64,000 nucleotides of DNA from an uncultured Lachnospiraceae bacterium (GTDB lineage Bacteria; Bacillota; Clostridia; Lachnospirales; Lachnospiraceae): the NCBI GenBank assembly GCA_900319245.1, contig ONNQ01000003.1, positions 124,001-188,000 on the forward strand. Direction: 5' to 3'. Below the pieces are notes generated by a model that saw only the letters and a program-made list of their open reading frames with translations, ran no database searches and was not told the DNA's origin. Below, piece by piece: positions 26,758 to 35,890 of the stretch. The stretch's first letter is position 1; each line of letters begins with the position of its first letter. The position numbers and the translations under genes were made by a program.

Positions 26758-26805
26758 ATAAAACCATATCCCGGAAGATCTCTCTCCGGGATATGGTTTT
26801 TCTTT
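26758..26805. terminator. Bidirectional terminator between degV and pdxA2
   Basis: AAAACCATATCCCGG and CCGGGATATGGTTTT form a 15-bp perfect stem with T runs on both sides, serving convergent genes. Confidence 0.9.
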
Positions 26806-26848
26806 ACTCACAACATCATTCCGTTGATCACATATTCCAGGTCATCTC

Positions 26849-27853
26849 TTATCCCTGAAAGTAAGGCGCATACTTGGCCGCGAGCAGGATCGCCTCAGCC
26901 ATGCTGATCTCACTGACGATTCCCTTGCCGGCAATATCGAAGGCCGTGCCGTGATCGACGCTGGTGCGCAGGATCGGCATGCCGTTTGTGATGGAGATAG
27001 TTCTGTCAAAGTCAAGCGTCTTGGTTGCGATGTGGCCCTGATCGTGATACAGGGAAAGTACGCTGTTATAACGGCCGAGAGCTGCCTGATGGAAGACGGA
27101 ATCAGCGCCGATAGGGCCGGCGATATTGTAGCCTTCAGCCTTCAGTTCTTCTACTGCAGGCGTGATCTCATTGACTTCTTCCCATCCGAAGAGGCCGTGC
27201 TCGCCGCAGTGCGGGTTCAGGCCTGCTACTGCCATGGTTCCTTCTGTCACGCCAAGTCTTCTCAGCGCCTCTGTGCACTCCTTGACGCAGCGCTTGATAT
27301 TGTCTTTGGTAATATCGTCGAGCATGTCGCGAAGGGATTTGTGTCTTGTGAGGAAGAAAACGCGAAGTCCGTTTGTCTCAAACATTGTGAGCGGATCAGG
27401 TGTTCCTGTCAGTTCACCGAAGATCTCAGTGTGGCCGATAAAGGGAACTTCTGCCGCGTGAAGAGCTTCCTTGTTGATCGGTGTTGTCGCGACGGCGTCC
27501 GCCTCGTGATTCATGCAGATCTCAATGCTCTTCTTGATATATTCGAAAGCCGCCTTGCCGCACATAGCCTGTACAACACCGTACTTGAATACGGACTGAT
27601 CGATATTATCGAGGTCGATCAGGTTCATGATCCCGGGACGATAGTCGCCGTCAGCAGCCTTTTCCACTACATTGATGGTAAGATCTGCGCCGACGATGCC
27701 GATCGCTCTCTCCATCACCTTCTTGTCGCCGATCACGATCACGTTGGCCGCGTCATTGACCTTAGGAAGTGCCAGGGATTTTGCTACGATCTCAGGACCT
27801 ACGCCTGCGGGATCGCCGATCGGAACTGCAATTACGGGTTTTGTGTTAGTCAT
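26849..27853 (-). CDS. pdxA2: PdxA2-type 4-phospho-threonate/erythronate dehydrogenase
   Basis: A 334-residue member of the PdxA family ([17 protein letters not shown] start, [40 protein letters not shown]). In C4 sugar-acid loci this paralogue oxidises and decarboxylates 4-phospho-D-threonate or D-erythronate to DHAP and CO2 with NAD+, rather than acting in vitamin B6 synthesis. Metal-binding His residues are visible in GHTE, HCGEHG and YHDQGH. It lies 83 bp after a DUF1537 kinase that would supply its substrate, which supports the catabolic assignment. Confidence 0.88.
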   Translation of the reverse strand: MTNTKPVIAVPIGDPAGVGPEIVAKSLALPKVNDAANVIVIGDKKVMERAIGIVGADLTINVVEKAADGDYRPGIMNLIDLDNIDQSVFKYGVVQAMCGKAAFEYIKKSIEICMNHEADAVATTPINKEALHAAEVPFIGHTEIFGELTGTPDPLTMFETNGLRVFFLTRHKSLRDMLDDITKDNIKRCVKECTEALRRLGVTEGTMAVAGLNPHCGEHGLFGWEEVNEITPAVEELKAEGYNIAGPIGADSVFHQAALGRYNSVLSLYHDQGHIATKTLDFDRTISITNGMPILRTSVDHGTAFDIAGKGIVSEISMAEAILLAAKYAPYFQG

Positions 27854-27936
27854 TTTCTTTCCTCCTTTTAGGTTGTTCAGGTCATCTGCCTGTTCTGTAT
27901 TTGGATAAAGATCATTGCTTTGTATATAGCCAAAGA

Positions 27937-29241
27937 TCAGATGTACAGTTTCTCCTTCAGATATGTGATACAGGTATTGATGGCATCCTTGCCGCCCTGG
28001 CTGCCGCCCTTGGTGATCAGATGCAGCCCGTCAAACTCGCCGTCGTGGAACTGCCCGTACGCGGCGAGCGGGAGCACTTCGTCTCTCAGATCCAGGCCCA
28101 TAGCGCCAAAGCGTTTGCAGATCGCCTGGGTCACATCGCCGCCGCTGGCGTAAAGTCCGCGGAAGGCGGGATCGCTGCGGATGATCTTTTCCGTGATCTC
28201 CGCCAGGGAATCGTTGATCCTTCCGGTCACATCGTCCATCGTGCAGTTATAGCGTTCCATATAGGGCTTGAAGTCGATCCTGTTCTCGGGATATATACCG
28301 TCTCCGGTTACCGTGGATACAGAGTAGCGGTTTGCCTGTGCCAGGATCTCGGTCACAACGCGATCCACTTCAAACTGCCTTCTCTTCTCCTCTTCCAGCA
28401 GTTCTTTGGTGTTGACAAATACATTGTGGGTTTTCTGGGACAGCCACAGCTCCTCCATCTGTGCCGTGGTGTTGGAGTTGACGCTTCCGACCACGACAAG
28501 AATGCGGTTCTCTTCTTTGCCGCTTCTGGGCGCGATCATCTTTCTGGACAGCGTAGCTGTGAAAACGCCGGGATCCACCGCGATAAACCTGATGCCGCTG
28601 ATGATGCATGCGTCCGCGATCAGGTCCAGATCCTCCTGCGTGATGCAGTCGAATATGATCGTCCTGTAACCCATTCTCTTGCAGATCAGGATCTGATTAG
28701 CCAGGTCCTCTTTGCTCCCCATCATCTCATTGAGCCTTACCGAGGTCACTCTGTATTTGCTCTGCTTGCGAAACAGCGCCGCTGCGTCCGATGTCTTGAC
28801 AGGGGTCTTAGGATCCAGCGCAATATTCGTCTTGTGAAGGGGAAGCCCGTTTACCAGCATGAAGCCGCCGATCACGATCCTGCCGGATGAGGGAAAGCAG
28901 GGAGCCACGATCGCGAGATAATCATCTCCGAGGCAGTCCAGCATCGCGTCCGTTTCGCTTCCGAGGTTGCCGCGCAATGTGCTGTCAATTCTCTTAGAGT
29001 AGATCTTGACGCCGTCGCCTTTCAGCCTTGAAGTTGCCTCATAGACAGCGTCGTAAGCCGACTTCGCGTCTGTCCCCCGGCTGTCAGTAGGGTATAATAT
29101 GCAGTCACACTCTGACAAGGTGGACGGCGAAACAGTGTCCAGATTCATCACTGTCGTTGCCCTGTAGTTCATCTTGGTCAGAAGCACGCCGGTGGCGTTG
29201 GCACCGGTGAGATCATCTGCTACAACAACACATTCTGCCAA
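27937..29241 (-). CDS. dtnK: DUF1537 four-carbon acid sugar kinase (D-threonate kinase-like)
   Basis: A 434-residue DUF1537 kinase. The N-terminal substrate domain begins [18 protein letters not shown] and has YPTDSRG and [19 protein letters not shown]; the C-terminal nucleotide domain has [16 protein letters not shown] and [10 protein letters not shown]. It should phosphorylate a C4 aldonate at O4. A TTG start at 29241 is inferred because GGAGGGAG lies 4 nt upstream and the protein then begins at the conserved edge strand; no ATG fits. The neighbouring pdxA2 suggests D-threonate/D-erythronate as substrate. Confidence 0.85.
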   Translation of the reverse strand: MAECVVVADDLTGANATGVLLTKMNYRATTVMNLDTVSPSTLSECDCILYPTDSRGTDAKSAYDAVYEATSRLKGDGVKIYSKRIDSTLRGNLGSETDAMLDCLGDDYLAIVAPCFPSSGRIVIGGFMLVNGLPLHKTNIALDPKTPVKTSDAAALFRKQSKYRVTSVRLNEMMGSKEDLANQILICKRMGYRTIIFDCITQEDLDLIADACIISGIRFIAVDPGVFTATLSRKMIAPRSGKEENRILVVVGSVNSNTTAQMEELWLSQKTHNVFVNTKELLEEEKRRQFEVDRVVTEILAQANRYSVSTVTGDGIYPENRIDFKPYMERYNCTMDDVTGRINDSLAEITEKIIRSDPAFRGLYASGGDVTQAICKRFGAMGLDLRDEVLPLAAYGQFHDGEFDGLHLITKGGSQGGKDAINTCITYLKEKLYI

Positions 29242-29267
29242 TTTACTCCCTCCTTCTGCAATACTTG

Positions 29268-29336
29268 ATGTTTGATTATGTTCTATTTTGATTATATAAC
29301 TGGTTGTTGCAACATTCAATATGTTTGTTTATGTTC
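29268..29336 (-). promoter_or_regulatory. dtnK-pdxA2 promoter flanked by two direct-repeat operators
   Basis: On the minus strand -35 TTGAAT (29314-29319) and -10 TATAAT (29291-29296) are 17 bp apart. GAACATAAACAAACAT lies just upstream of the -35 (29321-29336) and GAACATAATCAAACAT just downstream of the -10 (29268-29283). The two 16-mers differ at one base and are 53 bp apart. The DeoR-family protein encoded immediately upstream is the obvious candidate ligand. Confidence 0.75.
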
Positions 29337-29440
29337 GTTTCTTTTCTCTGTTTTAGCCATTTGTGTCTGCACTTTTTTGTCAATTATGCACGAATCACCC
29401 TTTTCCCAGTCACTCCAAACGCCGGACCGCATGCATGTAA

Positions 29441-29491
29441 AAGGCCCGATCTCACAAGAGCTGATACTTTTCTCCCATGAAATCGGACCTG
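29441..29491 (-). terminator. Candidate terminator of the deoR-type gene
   Basis: AGGTCCGATTTC pairs with GAGATCGGGCCT across a loop of about 27 nt and ends CCTTTT on the minus strand. The long loop makes it a moderate candidate. The rest of the 324-bp gap (29242-29565) holds the promoter and operators described for dtnK. Confidence 0.45.
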
Positions 29492-29565
29492 TTTGTTCGT
29501 TTCGTGTTCTTTTATGTTATCACTGCGTTTGCATCTCCGGCACTTCGGATACGAATGCCGGTATG

Positions 29566-30321
29566 TTACACCTGCATGACTTCCGTACCGCCGGCTGCAA
29601 GGGTCTCCCGCTGGCCGTCAGTCAGGATCCGGTCCGTGACAAGAATGTCGTAATCCTCTACCCGGTTTACCGCGATCACTGCCTTGTTCCCGAATTTGCC
29701 GGAGTCAACGGCAAGTACGCTCTTTGCGCAGCGCCTGACCGCCTCCCTCTTGAGAAAGGCTTTATCGGTTGTCGGCGTTGAGATCATGAGCTGCTCATCA
29801 ATACAGGAAGCGCCAAAAAATCCAAGATCCAGATTAAAGCTCTCCAGCATCCGGGTGGCGAAGTATCCCCACGCGCTCCCGGTTTCATTCTGTATCTGTC
29901 CGCCCAGCATGAAGATCTTAACGCTGCTGTCCAGAAGTATCTCCGCGATCTCCACATCGTTGGTCAATACAAGCAGGTTATCCGTACTGCGGATCCTGCG
30001 CGCAATTTCCCATGTCGTTGTCCCCGCGTCCAGATAGATCTGCATGCCCGGCCTTACCATTTCCGCGCACACATCCGCGATCTTTTCCTTGATCTCGCGA
30101 TTGGTCTCCCGCTTGGCGCTGTATGAGATCTCGCTTTGCACCACCGCTCCGCCGTGGCAGCGTTCAATGAGTCCCTCTCTGTCCAACAGCGCGAGATCCC
30201 TGCGGATCGTCATCACACTGACATCCAGATCCCGGGCCAGGTCGTTGACACTGACGCTTCCGTTCATACGGATCGCCTCCAGGATTTTACTTCTTCGCTC
30301 TGTCGCAAGTCTCCCCGCCAT
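29566..30321 (-). CDS. DeoR/GlpR-family transcriptional regulator
   Basis: A 251-residue repressor. The N-terminal winged helix reads ERRSKILEAIRMNGSVSVNDLARDLDVSVMTIRRDLALLDREG. The C-terminal sugar-phosphate-sensing domain has the typical YLDAGTTTWEIARRI, LTNDVEIAEIL and LAVDSGKFG motifs. It lies between the GntP permease and the dtnK-pdxA2 pair. It most likely senses a phosphorylated C4 intermediate and controls the promoter at 29268-29336. Confidence 0.93.
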   Translation of the reverse strand: MAGRLATERRSKILEAIRMNGSVSVNDLARDLDVSVMTIRRDLALLDREGLIERCHGGAVVQSEISYSAKRETNREIKEKIADVCAEMVRPGMQIYLDAGTTTWEIARRIRSTDNLLVLTNDVEIAEILLDSSVKIFMLGGQIQNETGSAWGYFATRMLESFNLDLGFFGASCIDEQLMISTPTTDKAFLKREAVRRCAKSVLAVDSGKFGNKAVIAVNRVEDYDILVTDRILTDGQRETLAAGGTEVMQV

Positions 30322-30374
30322 ATAGCCCCGCTCCTTCCAAATGCGTGTGCCTGTCTGCTTCTTTCCCTGTTATA

Positions 30375-30403
30375 ACTATCTCATATCAAAGCGTTTTCGT
30401 CAA
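30375..30403 (-). promoter_or_regulatory. Candidate promoter of the deoR-type gene
   Basis: -35 TTGACG (30398-30403) and a weak -10 GATAGT (30375-30380), 17 bp apart on the minus strand. The spacer contains CGAAAACGCTTTGA (30386-30399), a cre-like sequence with two mismatches to the CcpA consensus. Confidence 0.4.
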
Positions 30404-30442
30404 AACATTGAGTCCCCCCTGCGCATTCCCGGCTCCATATGA

Positions 30443-30476
30443 AAGAGGGGAAGGCTGCCCGAAGACAGCCTTCCCC
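30443..30476 (-). terminator. Terminator of the GntP permease gene
   Basis: An 11-bp perfect stem (GGGGAAGGCTG / CAGCCTTCCCC) followed by TCTTTC on the minus strand, 74 bp past the permease stop. Confidence 0.7.
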
Positions 30477-30549
30477 AAATATCGATTCCTGTTTGATTGA
30501 CCGTATTAATTGCGCGTCTGACTTTTATTACTTACTCTGCTATGTACTA

Positions 30550-31956
30550 TTAATGCATGAAGAAGCTCAGTACGATAACTTCCACAACACCGACTGCCCA
30601 AGCAATGGTGGATGTGATAGACCATATCTGCAGCTGATCCTTTGCTTCGCTGACGCCCAGCGTTCTGTTGACGACCCAGAAGTAGGAATCGTTGAAATAG
30701 CCAAAGAACAGGGAGCCTACGCAGCATGCGATCGCGCCAAGTGTAGGATTCACGCCGCCCGCGATCAGGATCGGTGCGGAGATGGAAGCAGCAGTTGTCA
30801 TAGCAACTGTACCGGAACCCTGAATGAAACGCATAGCTGTAGAAATAACCAGGGGAAGAATGATCAGCGGAATGGAAGCCTTTGCCAGTCCGTCTGCCAT
30901 AAAGGAGCCAAGTCCGGAATCCTTGATGATCTGACCGAGAGCGCCGCCGCCGCCGGTAACCAGCATGATGATACCTGCGCTTGCCATACCTTTTTCCATC
31001 TCTGCGATCGCTGTTGCTCTGTCAAGACGTCTGCCAAGGGTGAAGATAGCAAGGAGAAGGCCGAGGCCTACTGCCACGATCGGCTGTCCGAGGAATACCA
31101 GAACTTCCATGAAGCCTGTAGTAGCCTTCAGAGCGGATGCAACTGTGTTGATCAGGATCAGGACGATGGGAAGGAGCAGGGGTCCGAAGGACTCAAATGT
31201 TCCGGGAACGCCGTCCATATCCATGTTGAATGCTGCCTCATAATCAGGATCCTGATATTCAGCGGGATGGATCTCATCGTTATCATCCATGAGCCAGTAG
31301 TACTTCTTGGCAAGGACCTTTCTTGCGTAGAAGATGCAGGCGATCGCCATAGGAAGCGCAAGGACGATGCTGAGAAGGATGAAGAAACCTACGTCAATTC
31401 CGAAGATACCGCAGACGCCCAGAGGACCGGGAGTCGGAGGAACCAGGGAGTGAGTGATAACAAGGCCTGCTGCAAGCGCAACGCCGAGGGAGATCACAGA
31501 CTTCTTGGTCGCTCTGGAAAGTGCCTTTGCGATGGGAGCAAGGACAACGAAACCAGAATCGCAGAAGATCGGGATGGAAACCAGGAAACCTGTGAAAGCA
31601 AGAGCTTCCTCTTCTTTTCCTTTTCCGAAGATCTTCAGGAATGTGTGCGCCATTCTCTTGGCTGCGCCGGTTACCTCGAAGATCTGGCCCATCATAACGC
31701 CGAAGCCGATGATGATACCGATGCTTCCCAGTGTGCCGCCAAAGCCCGATGTGATCGAGTTGATGATACCAAATGTTTTTCCGTCCTCAAGTGTGATGTT
31801 GAGCAGCGGCATTCCGCCTACAACACCGACGATTACTGTACTGACGATCAACGCCAGAAATGCCTGGATCTTGGTCTTAAGAACCATGAAGATAAGGCAT
31901 ATAATACCGATTGCAAGACCGATCAGCATTCTCTGTCCGCTTAATCCGTTAACCAT
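30550..31956 (-). CDS. GntP-family sugar-acid permease
   Basis: A 468-residue membrane transporter of the gluconate:H+ symporter family, with about 12 hydrophobic segments. It has the family-type stretches VTGAAKRMAHTFLK and FCDSGFVVLAPIAKAL, TGGGGALGQIIKDSGLG, and GSGTVAMTTAASI. In this locus it probably imports threonate or erythronate. It follows the second DUF1537 kinase gene by 109 bp and is followed by its own terminator, closing the GntR-type promoter's operon. Confidence 0.92.
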   Translation of the reverse strand: MVNGLSGQRMLIGLAIGIICLIFMVLKTKIQAFLALIVSTVIVGVVGGMPLLNITLEDGKTFGIINSITSGFGGTLGSIGIIIGFGVMMGQIFEVTGAAKRMAHTFLKIFGKGKEEEALAFTGFLVSIPIFCDSGFVVLAPIAKALSRATKKSVISLGVALAAGLVITHSLVPPTPGPLGVCGIFGIDVGFFILLSIVLALPMAIACIFYARKVLAKKYYWLMDDNDEIHPAEYQDPDYEAAFNMDMDGVPGTFESFGPLLLPIVLILINTVASALKATTGFMEVLVFLGQPIVAVGLGLLLAIFTLGRRLDRATAIAEMEKGMASAGIIMLVTGGGGALGQIIKDSGLGSFMADGLAKASIPLIILPLVISTAMRFIQGSGTVAMTTAASISAPILIAGGVNPTLGAIACCVGSLFFGYFNDSYFWVVNRTLGVSEAKDQLQIWSITSTIAWAVGVVEVIVLSFFMH

Positions 31957-32065
31957 ACCATTCCCCTCCTAAATAATTTGTGTAGTTTGATCTGTCAATG
32001 ATCCAATAAAGCCAGACTGCGCATGTTAGTCATTGAATCCTGTTGTTCCAAGCGATCGATCATGA

Positions 32066-33490
32066 TCATTTGCCGGTCAGTACCTCGACCGCTTCTCTGA
32101 GAGTTGTCGCTTCACCGACGTTTCCGGGGAAGATGACATAAGGTGTTCTGGGGAACTTGCTGTCCTCGCCGGTCTGCCATACGGGGATACCGGGTCTGAT
32201 CTGTCCCAGGACATTCGCTTTTTTGACAGCGAGAGCTTTTGTTCCGACATCGCTGGATGTGATGCCGCCCTTAGCGATAACAAAAGCGGGAGTAACTGTG
32301 AGACGGCCTACCAGAGACTGTACCGCGTCAGAGATCTTGACAGAGAGACGAAGCTCGTCTTCCTTGTCGCCGGTGTCGGCAGTGATCAGCGCTCTTGTTG
32401 TGTAGCAGCAGACAGTCTGTCCGGCGCGGATGCACTCCTCTTCCAGGTCGAGGCATCTCTGTACTTCCGCCTCAAACGCTGCGTCATCTCTGACCAGCGT
32501 TGCGTCGAGTTCAATGAATTTGATCTCTGTCATCTTCTTGAGTTCTTCGAGCTGCGCGGTTGTCTTGTTTGTGTGGGAACCTACGACGATGATGCCGCCG
32601 TTTGCTGTCTCATTGACAACCATCTGCGCTCTGGTCAGAAGAGGCTGGTCTGTAACGCCGCCCATGACCTTGACGATCGCAGCAGCTGTACGGAACATGA
32701 ATACCTTTCCCTTGGCCATTGCTCTGTACATAGCGATGCAGAACACCTTGACATCGACATAATCTACAGCATTTACGATGATCTTATTGAAATCGGTAAC
32801 TGCCATCAGCTGCTCTTCGATGCGGTCGATATCCATGTTGTGGATATCCTCAAGGGAGATGCATGTCACGTTTTCCGCCTTGTAAGCGCCGCCGGTCTTC
32901 TCCTCGACATACGCGGGCATGGTCGCAGCCTTGTAACCGAATGTCTTATCCTTGGCGAACTCGGTCTCGTTGGCGGGAACCAGCTCGTCACCGTACTTGA
33001 CATAGTGCACATCGCCGATCGTGAAGCGTCCGCCCTCTTTGAAGAAGGGGCAGAGGATCTCACCGTCAATGGTCTTTCCCGTGTACTTTTCGTAATCCGC
33101 CTTCAGAAGCTCTGTCTCCAGCGGATAGTGGCCGCGGAGTGTGGAGTCGCTTCTGCTGATGAAGATATACTCTCTTCCGGTCTCACGGGCGACCTGGTCG
33201 ACCATCGCGGAGATCTCGTGGTGAGCCTTCGTTGTCTGCTCTGCCGTGAAGCCTCTGGAATTGGTCATGATATAGAAAAGATTGTTCTTCTCATTGAATC
33301 CGCTGAGGATGCTGTCGTGGTCCCATCCTGTATAAACAGAGATGTCGTGAACGGTCTGCACGCCGGTCGGGTCGTCATCGAAGACAACGATCTTCTTGTT
33401 GTTCTTCTCGATCTCAGCCGTCAGCAGCGCGTCGGCCTTCGCTTCGTCAATCTTCTTGTAGGAATTAAGAATTTCAGCACTGATCGCCAT
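32066..33490 (-). CDS. DUF1537 four-carbon acid sugar kinase, second copy
   Basis: A 474-residue DUF1537 kinase: IVVFDDDPTGVQTVHDISVYTGW, TNSRGF, FISRSDSTLRGHYPLETEL, and C-terminal FVIAKGGITSSDVGTKAL. It is clearly diverged from the other DUF1537 protein in this locus (different N-terminal loop and nucleotide domain), so it probably has another substrate, such as a 2-oxo-tetronate made by the dehydrogenase encoded 17 bp upstream. Substrate assignment is inference from gene order. Confidence 0.85.
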   Translation of the reverse strand: MAISAEILNSYKKIDEAKADALLTAEIEKNNKKIVVFDDDPTGVQTVHDISVYTGWDHDSILSGFNEKNNLFYIMTNSRGFTAEQTTKAHHEISAMVDQVARETGREYIFISRSDSTLRGHYPLETELLKADYEKYTGKTIDGEILCPFFKEGGRFTIGDVHYVKYGDELVPANETEFAKDKTFGYKAATMPAYVEEKTGGAYKAENVTCISLEDIHNMDIDRIEEQLMAVTDFNKIIVNAVDYVDVKVFCIAMYRAMAKGKVFMFRTAAAIVKVMGGVTDQPLLTRAQMVVNETANGGIIVVGSHTNKTTAQLEELKKMTEIKFIELDATLVRDDAAFEAEVQRCLDLEEECIRAGQTVCCYTTRALITADTGDKEDELRLSVKISDAVQSLVGRLTVTPAFVIAKGGITSSDVGTKALAVKKANVLGQIRPGIPVWQTGEDSKFPRTPYVIFPGNVGEATTLREAVEVLTGK

Positions 33491-33507
33491 AGCTCTCTCC
33501 TCTCTTA

Positions 33508-34395
33508 TTATTCGGGTCTCTTCACTTCCACGTCAGCAAGTTTCTCAAAGTACTGAACGATTCCGCCGTGGTCATCATTCATGTGACCGTGGATCTTCAG
33601 TGTCTGCATGATCTCATACAGCTGTGCTGTGTAAGGGATCGGAACGTCGATTGCGTGTGCGGAATTGACGCAGTTCTTGATATCCTTGTGGTTAATGCGG
33701 ATAGGTCCGCCGGGCTTGAAGTTGCGGTCGATGATCATAGGGATCTTGGCATCCATGACTGCGCTGCCTGCAAGGCCGCCGCGGATCGCCTGGTAAACTT
33801 TCTCCGGGTCAGCGCCTGCCTTGGTTGCGAATACAAACGCCTCGGATACAACCGCGATCGTGTTGTTGACGATCATCTGATTTGCAAGCTTTGCTGTGGA
33901 GCCGCTTCCGCTGGGACCGATCAGCAGCGCGCTGTTGCCGAGGATGTCAAAGTAAGGCTGCATTCTGTCGAAGTCCTCTTTGTCGCCGCCGCACATAATA
34001 GCAAGTGTTCCGTTAACCGCGCCGGGCTCTCCGCCGGAAACAGGAGCGTCTACAAAGCCAACGCCTTTTTCTTTCAGTTTCTTATAGCAAGTCTGGGACT
34101 CTACGGGAGTAACAGAGCTCATATCGCATACAAGAGCGCCTTCCTTGATCGTAGAAGCAACGCCGCCTTCGTCGAAGAGGATCGACTGCACGATCGGGCC
34201 GCTGGGAACCATTGTGATGATCACTTCACACTGCTCACCGATTTCCGCATAGGACGCCTCAACGCCTCCGTTCGCGACGACGTCAGCTACCGCTTCCTTA
34301 TTGAGATCCGCGCAAACAACTTCCACACCGGCCTTCAGCAAATTCTTGGCCATAGGTCTTCCCATAATCCCGAGTCCGATAAATCCTAATTTCAT
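33508..34395 (-). CDS. HIBADH-family sugar-acid dehydrogenase (LtnD/GarR-like)
   Basis: A 295-residue NAD(P)-dependent beta-hydroxyacid dehydrogenase: Rossmann start MKLGFIGLGIMGRPMAKNLL, substrate motif VDAPVSGGEPGAVNGTLAIM, and catalytic Lys in GSTAKLANQMIVN. In C4-acid pathways such enzymes oxidise L-threonate or D-erythronate to a 2-oxo acid; tartronate semialdehyde reductase is a close alternative. AAGGGG and a strong promoter with a palindromic operator precede the ATG at 34395. It is the first gene of the operon with the second DUF1537 kinase and the permease. Confidence 0.85.
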   Translation of the reverse strand: MKLGFIGLGIMGRPMAKNLLKAGVEVVCADLNKEAVADVVANGGVEASYAEIGEQCEVIITMVPSGPIVQSILFDEGGVASTIKEGALVCDMSSVTPVESQTCYKKLKEKGVGFVDAPVSGGEPGAVNGTLAIMCGGDKEDFDRMQPYFDILGNSALLIGPSGSGSTAKLANQMIVNNTIAVVSEAFVFATKAGADPEKVYQAIRGGLAGSAVMDAKIPMIIDRNFKPGGPIRINHKDIKNCVNSAHAIDVPIPYTAQLYEIMQTLKIHGHMNDDHGGIVQYFEKLADVEVKRPE

Positions 34396-34462
34396 GTCCT
34401 TACGCCCCTTTCCTTCCGTTTCCGGAATGTTCTGAATTGGTATGTGGTTTTCTTGTAATTGC

Positions 34463-34491
34463 ATTATACGGCACACCGGTATACCGGTCAA
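34463..34491 (-). promoter_or_regulatory. Promoter of the dehydrogenase-kinase-permease operon with internal palindrome
   Basis: -35 TTGACC (34486-34491) and -10 TATAAT (34463-34468) with a 17-bp spacer on the minus strand. A perfect 14-bp palindrome, ACCGGTATACCGGT (34475-34488), overlaps the -35 and fills much of the spacer. It is a likely operator for the divergent GntR-type regulator. Confidence 0.75.
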
Positions 34492-34511
34492 GTGTTCTTT
34501 AATCCGCAGTT

Positions 34512-34604
34512 TTAACAAATTATCGCCATCATTTTTTTAACTTGTGCACAATTTCGATCATTATTTAACAATCTCTATCATTTATTTTGTTAAATGCTTA
34601 ACAA
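34512..34604. promoter_or_regulatory. Cluster of TTAACAA motifs upstream of the GntR-type gene
   Basis: TTAACAA occurs at 34512-34518, 34565-34571 and 34598-34604, and inverted (TTGTTAA) at 34587-34593. The 340-bp gap 34396-34735 is otherwise AT-rich and holds only the divergent promoter; no small gene was seen in it. The cluster may bind a regulator, but AT-rich sequence could give some of these by chance. Confidence 0.4.
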
Positions 34605-34735
34605 TTTGGTTCGCAGCATTAAATATAATCGACACAATATATCAGATTGACCGGATGATTTGATTCCCATATACTTGAAGAACAGGTAATAGATCATAAG
34701 GGCTGCCTCGCAGCCCGTAAAAGACAGGAGGCGCC

Positions 34736-35431
34736 ATGACAGCATACAAACCACTTCAGGAAGTGGCATATGAATACCTTCGCGATAAGATCACAAACGG
34801 AGGTCTGGAAGCCGGGAAAATATACAGTGAGACCAAAATGGCCAAAGAGATCGGGATCTCCCGCACACCTTTTAAGGATGCTCTGGTGCGTCTTTCTCAG
34901 GACAGATACATCGACATTATTCCCAGCCGGGGATTCTGTCTGCATGTCCTGTCAGAAGAGGATATCAACAACACTTACCAGTCTCGTATTGCCGTGGAAG
35001 GATTCTGTTCCCTCTATCTGCATATGCACCGCATGGAGCGGACAGCCCGGTCCGTGATCCGGGATCTGCAGGAAGATATGCTCGAAATGGAGCAGTCGAT
35101 CAGTGAGAGCAGGCCTTATGCGGAGATCCTCAACCATGACCTGAACTTCCACGCGCGTATCGTCCGCTACAGCGGTAATAAAGAGATGATCCGCCTGTAT
35201 GAGTCCTACAATCATCAGACCTTCGATATAGCTATGAAGACATTTGAATTATCCGGGCGTCCCGGCAATGCCCTGGACGAACACAGGGAGATCTATCAGA
35301 ATATTATTTCCGATGAGATCTCATCCGACATGGATGTCTACCGCTCAGTCATGAAGCACGTAGACAACACAAGAGAGATTGTTTTAAAGGTTCTCGAAGC
35401 GGAAAAAAAGACGCCTTCAGCTTTTAGCTGA
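34736..35431 (+). CDS. GntR-family (FCD/FadR subfamily) transcriptional regulator
   Basis: A 231-residue regulator. The winged helix reads LQEVAYEYLRDKITNGGLEAGKIYSETKMAKEIGISRTPFKDALVRLSQDRYIDIIPSRGF. The C-terminal helical FCD-type domain has the metal-ligand pattern NHDLNFHARIV and DEHREIYQ. AGGAGG precedes the ATG. Divergent from the C4-acid operon, it probably represses that operon through the palindrome in its promoter and responds to a C4 acid. Confidence 0.92.
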   Translation: MTAYKPLQEVAYEYLRDKITNGGLEAGKIYSETKMAKEIGISRTPFKDALVRLSQDRYIDIIPSRGFCLHVLSEEDINNTYQSRIAVEGFCSLYLHMHRMERTARSVIRDLQEDMLEMEQSISESRPYAEILNHDLNFHARIVRYSGNKEMIRLYESYNHQTFDIAMKTFELSGRPGNALDEHREIYQNIISDEISSDMDVYRSVMKHVDNTREIVLKVLEAEKKTPSAFS

Positions 35432-35452
35432 AGGCGTCTTCCTCTTTTTATA
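35408..35452. terminator. Bidirectional terminator overlapping the GntR-type gene end
   Basis: GACGCCTTCAGCT and AGCTGAAGGCGTC form a 13-bp stem; the plus side ends CCTCTTTTT and the minus side in a seven-T run. It includes the last codons of the GntR-type gene and serves the convergent DUF1292 gene. Confidence 0.85.
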
Positions 35453-35457
35453 AGCCC

Positions 35458-35709
35458 TTAGTCGTCGAAATCATAGTTGTCAGTATTATTTTCTTTAAAG
35501 ATATGGTAGACCTCTTCGATCACGTCGTCCTCACAGACGACAAGCTCCAGGTCATCTCCATCCTCCGATTCTATTTTCAGGACAGAGACTTCGTCATCAT
35601 CCTCCTGGATCAGTACGACATACCGTTCCCCCTCATATTCTACTGTGTCCAGCACTTCATATTCCTGCTCTACGCCGTTTTCATCCACCAGAATAATGAT
35701 ATCGTCCAT
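35458..35709 (-). CDS. DUF1292 family protein
   Basis: An 83-residue, highly acidic protein (MDDIIILVDENGVEQEYEVLDTVEYEGERYVVL...) of the DUF1292/YrzB type found throughout Firmicutes, often near ruvX and ylbF-like genes. Function unknown. Here it stands alone, convergent with the GntR-type regulator. Confidence 0.85.
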   Translation of the reverse strand: MDDIIILVDENGVEQEYEVLDTVEYEGERYVVLIQEDDDEVSVLKIESEDGDDLELVVCEDDVIEEVYHIFKENNTDNYDFDD

Positions 35710-35890
35710 GCGTTACCCCCCTTAACCGATCATTATTATTGGTCCTCATTTATCGATTTGCTGCCGTGGTCCGGCAGCATCATGAATACTATACGATTAC
35801 TATTTTACCATGTTTTGGCGCTATGCCTATATTCTTATTCCCGATTTCGCCACTTTTATGAAATTTTCCTAAATAAAAATAAAAAATCTA

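Noticed and set aside
31957..32065. Separate promoter for the GntP permease (TTGACA with TATTTA)
   Set aside because: Transcription would start almost at the ribosome binding site; read-through from the upstream kinase gene is more likely.
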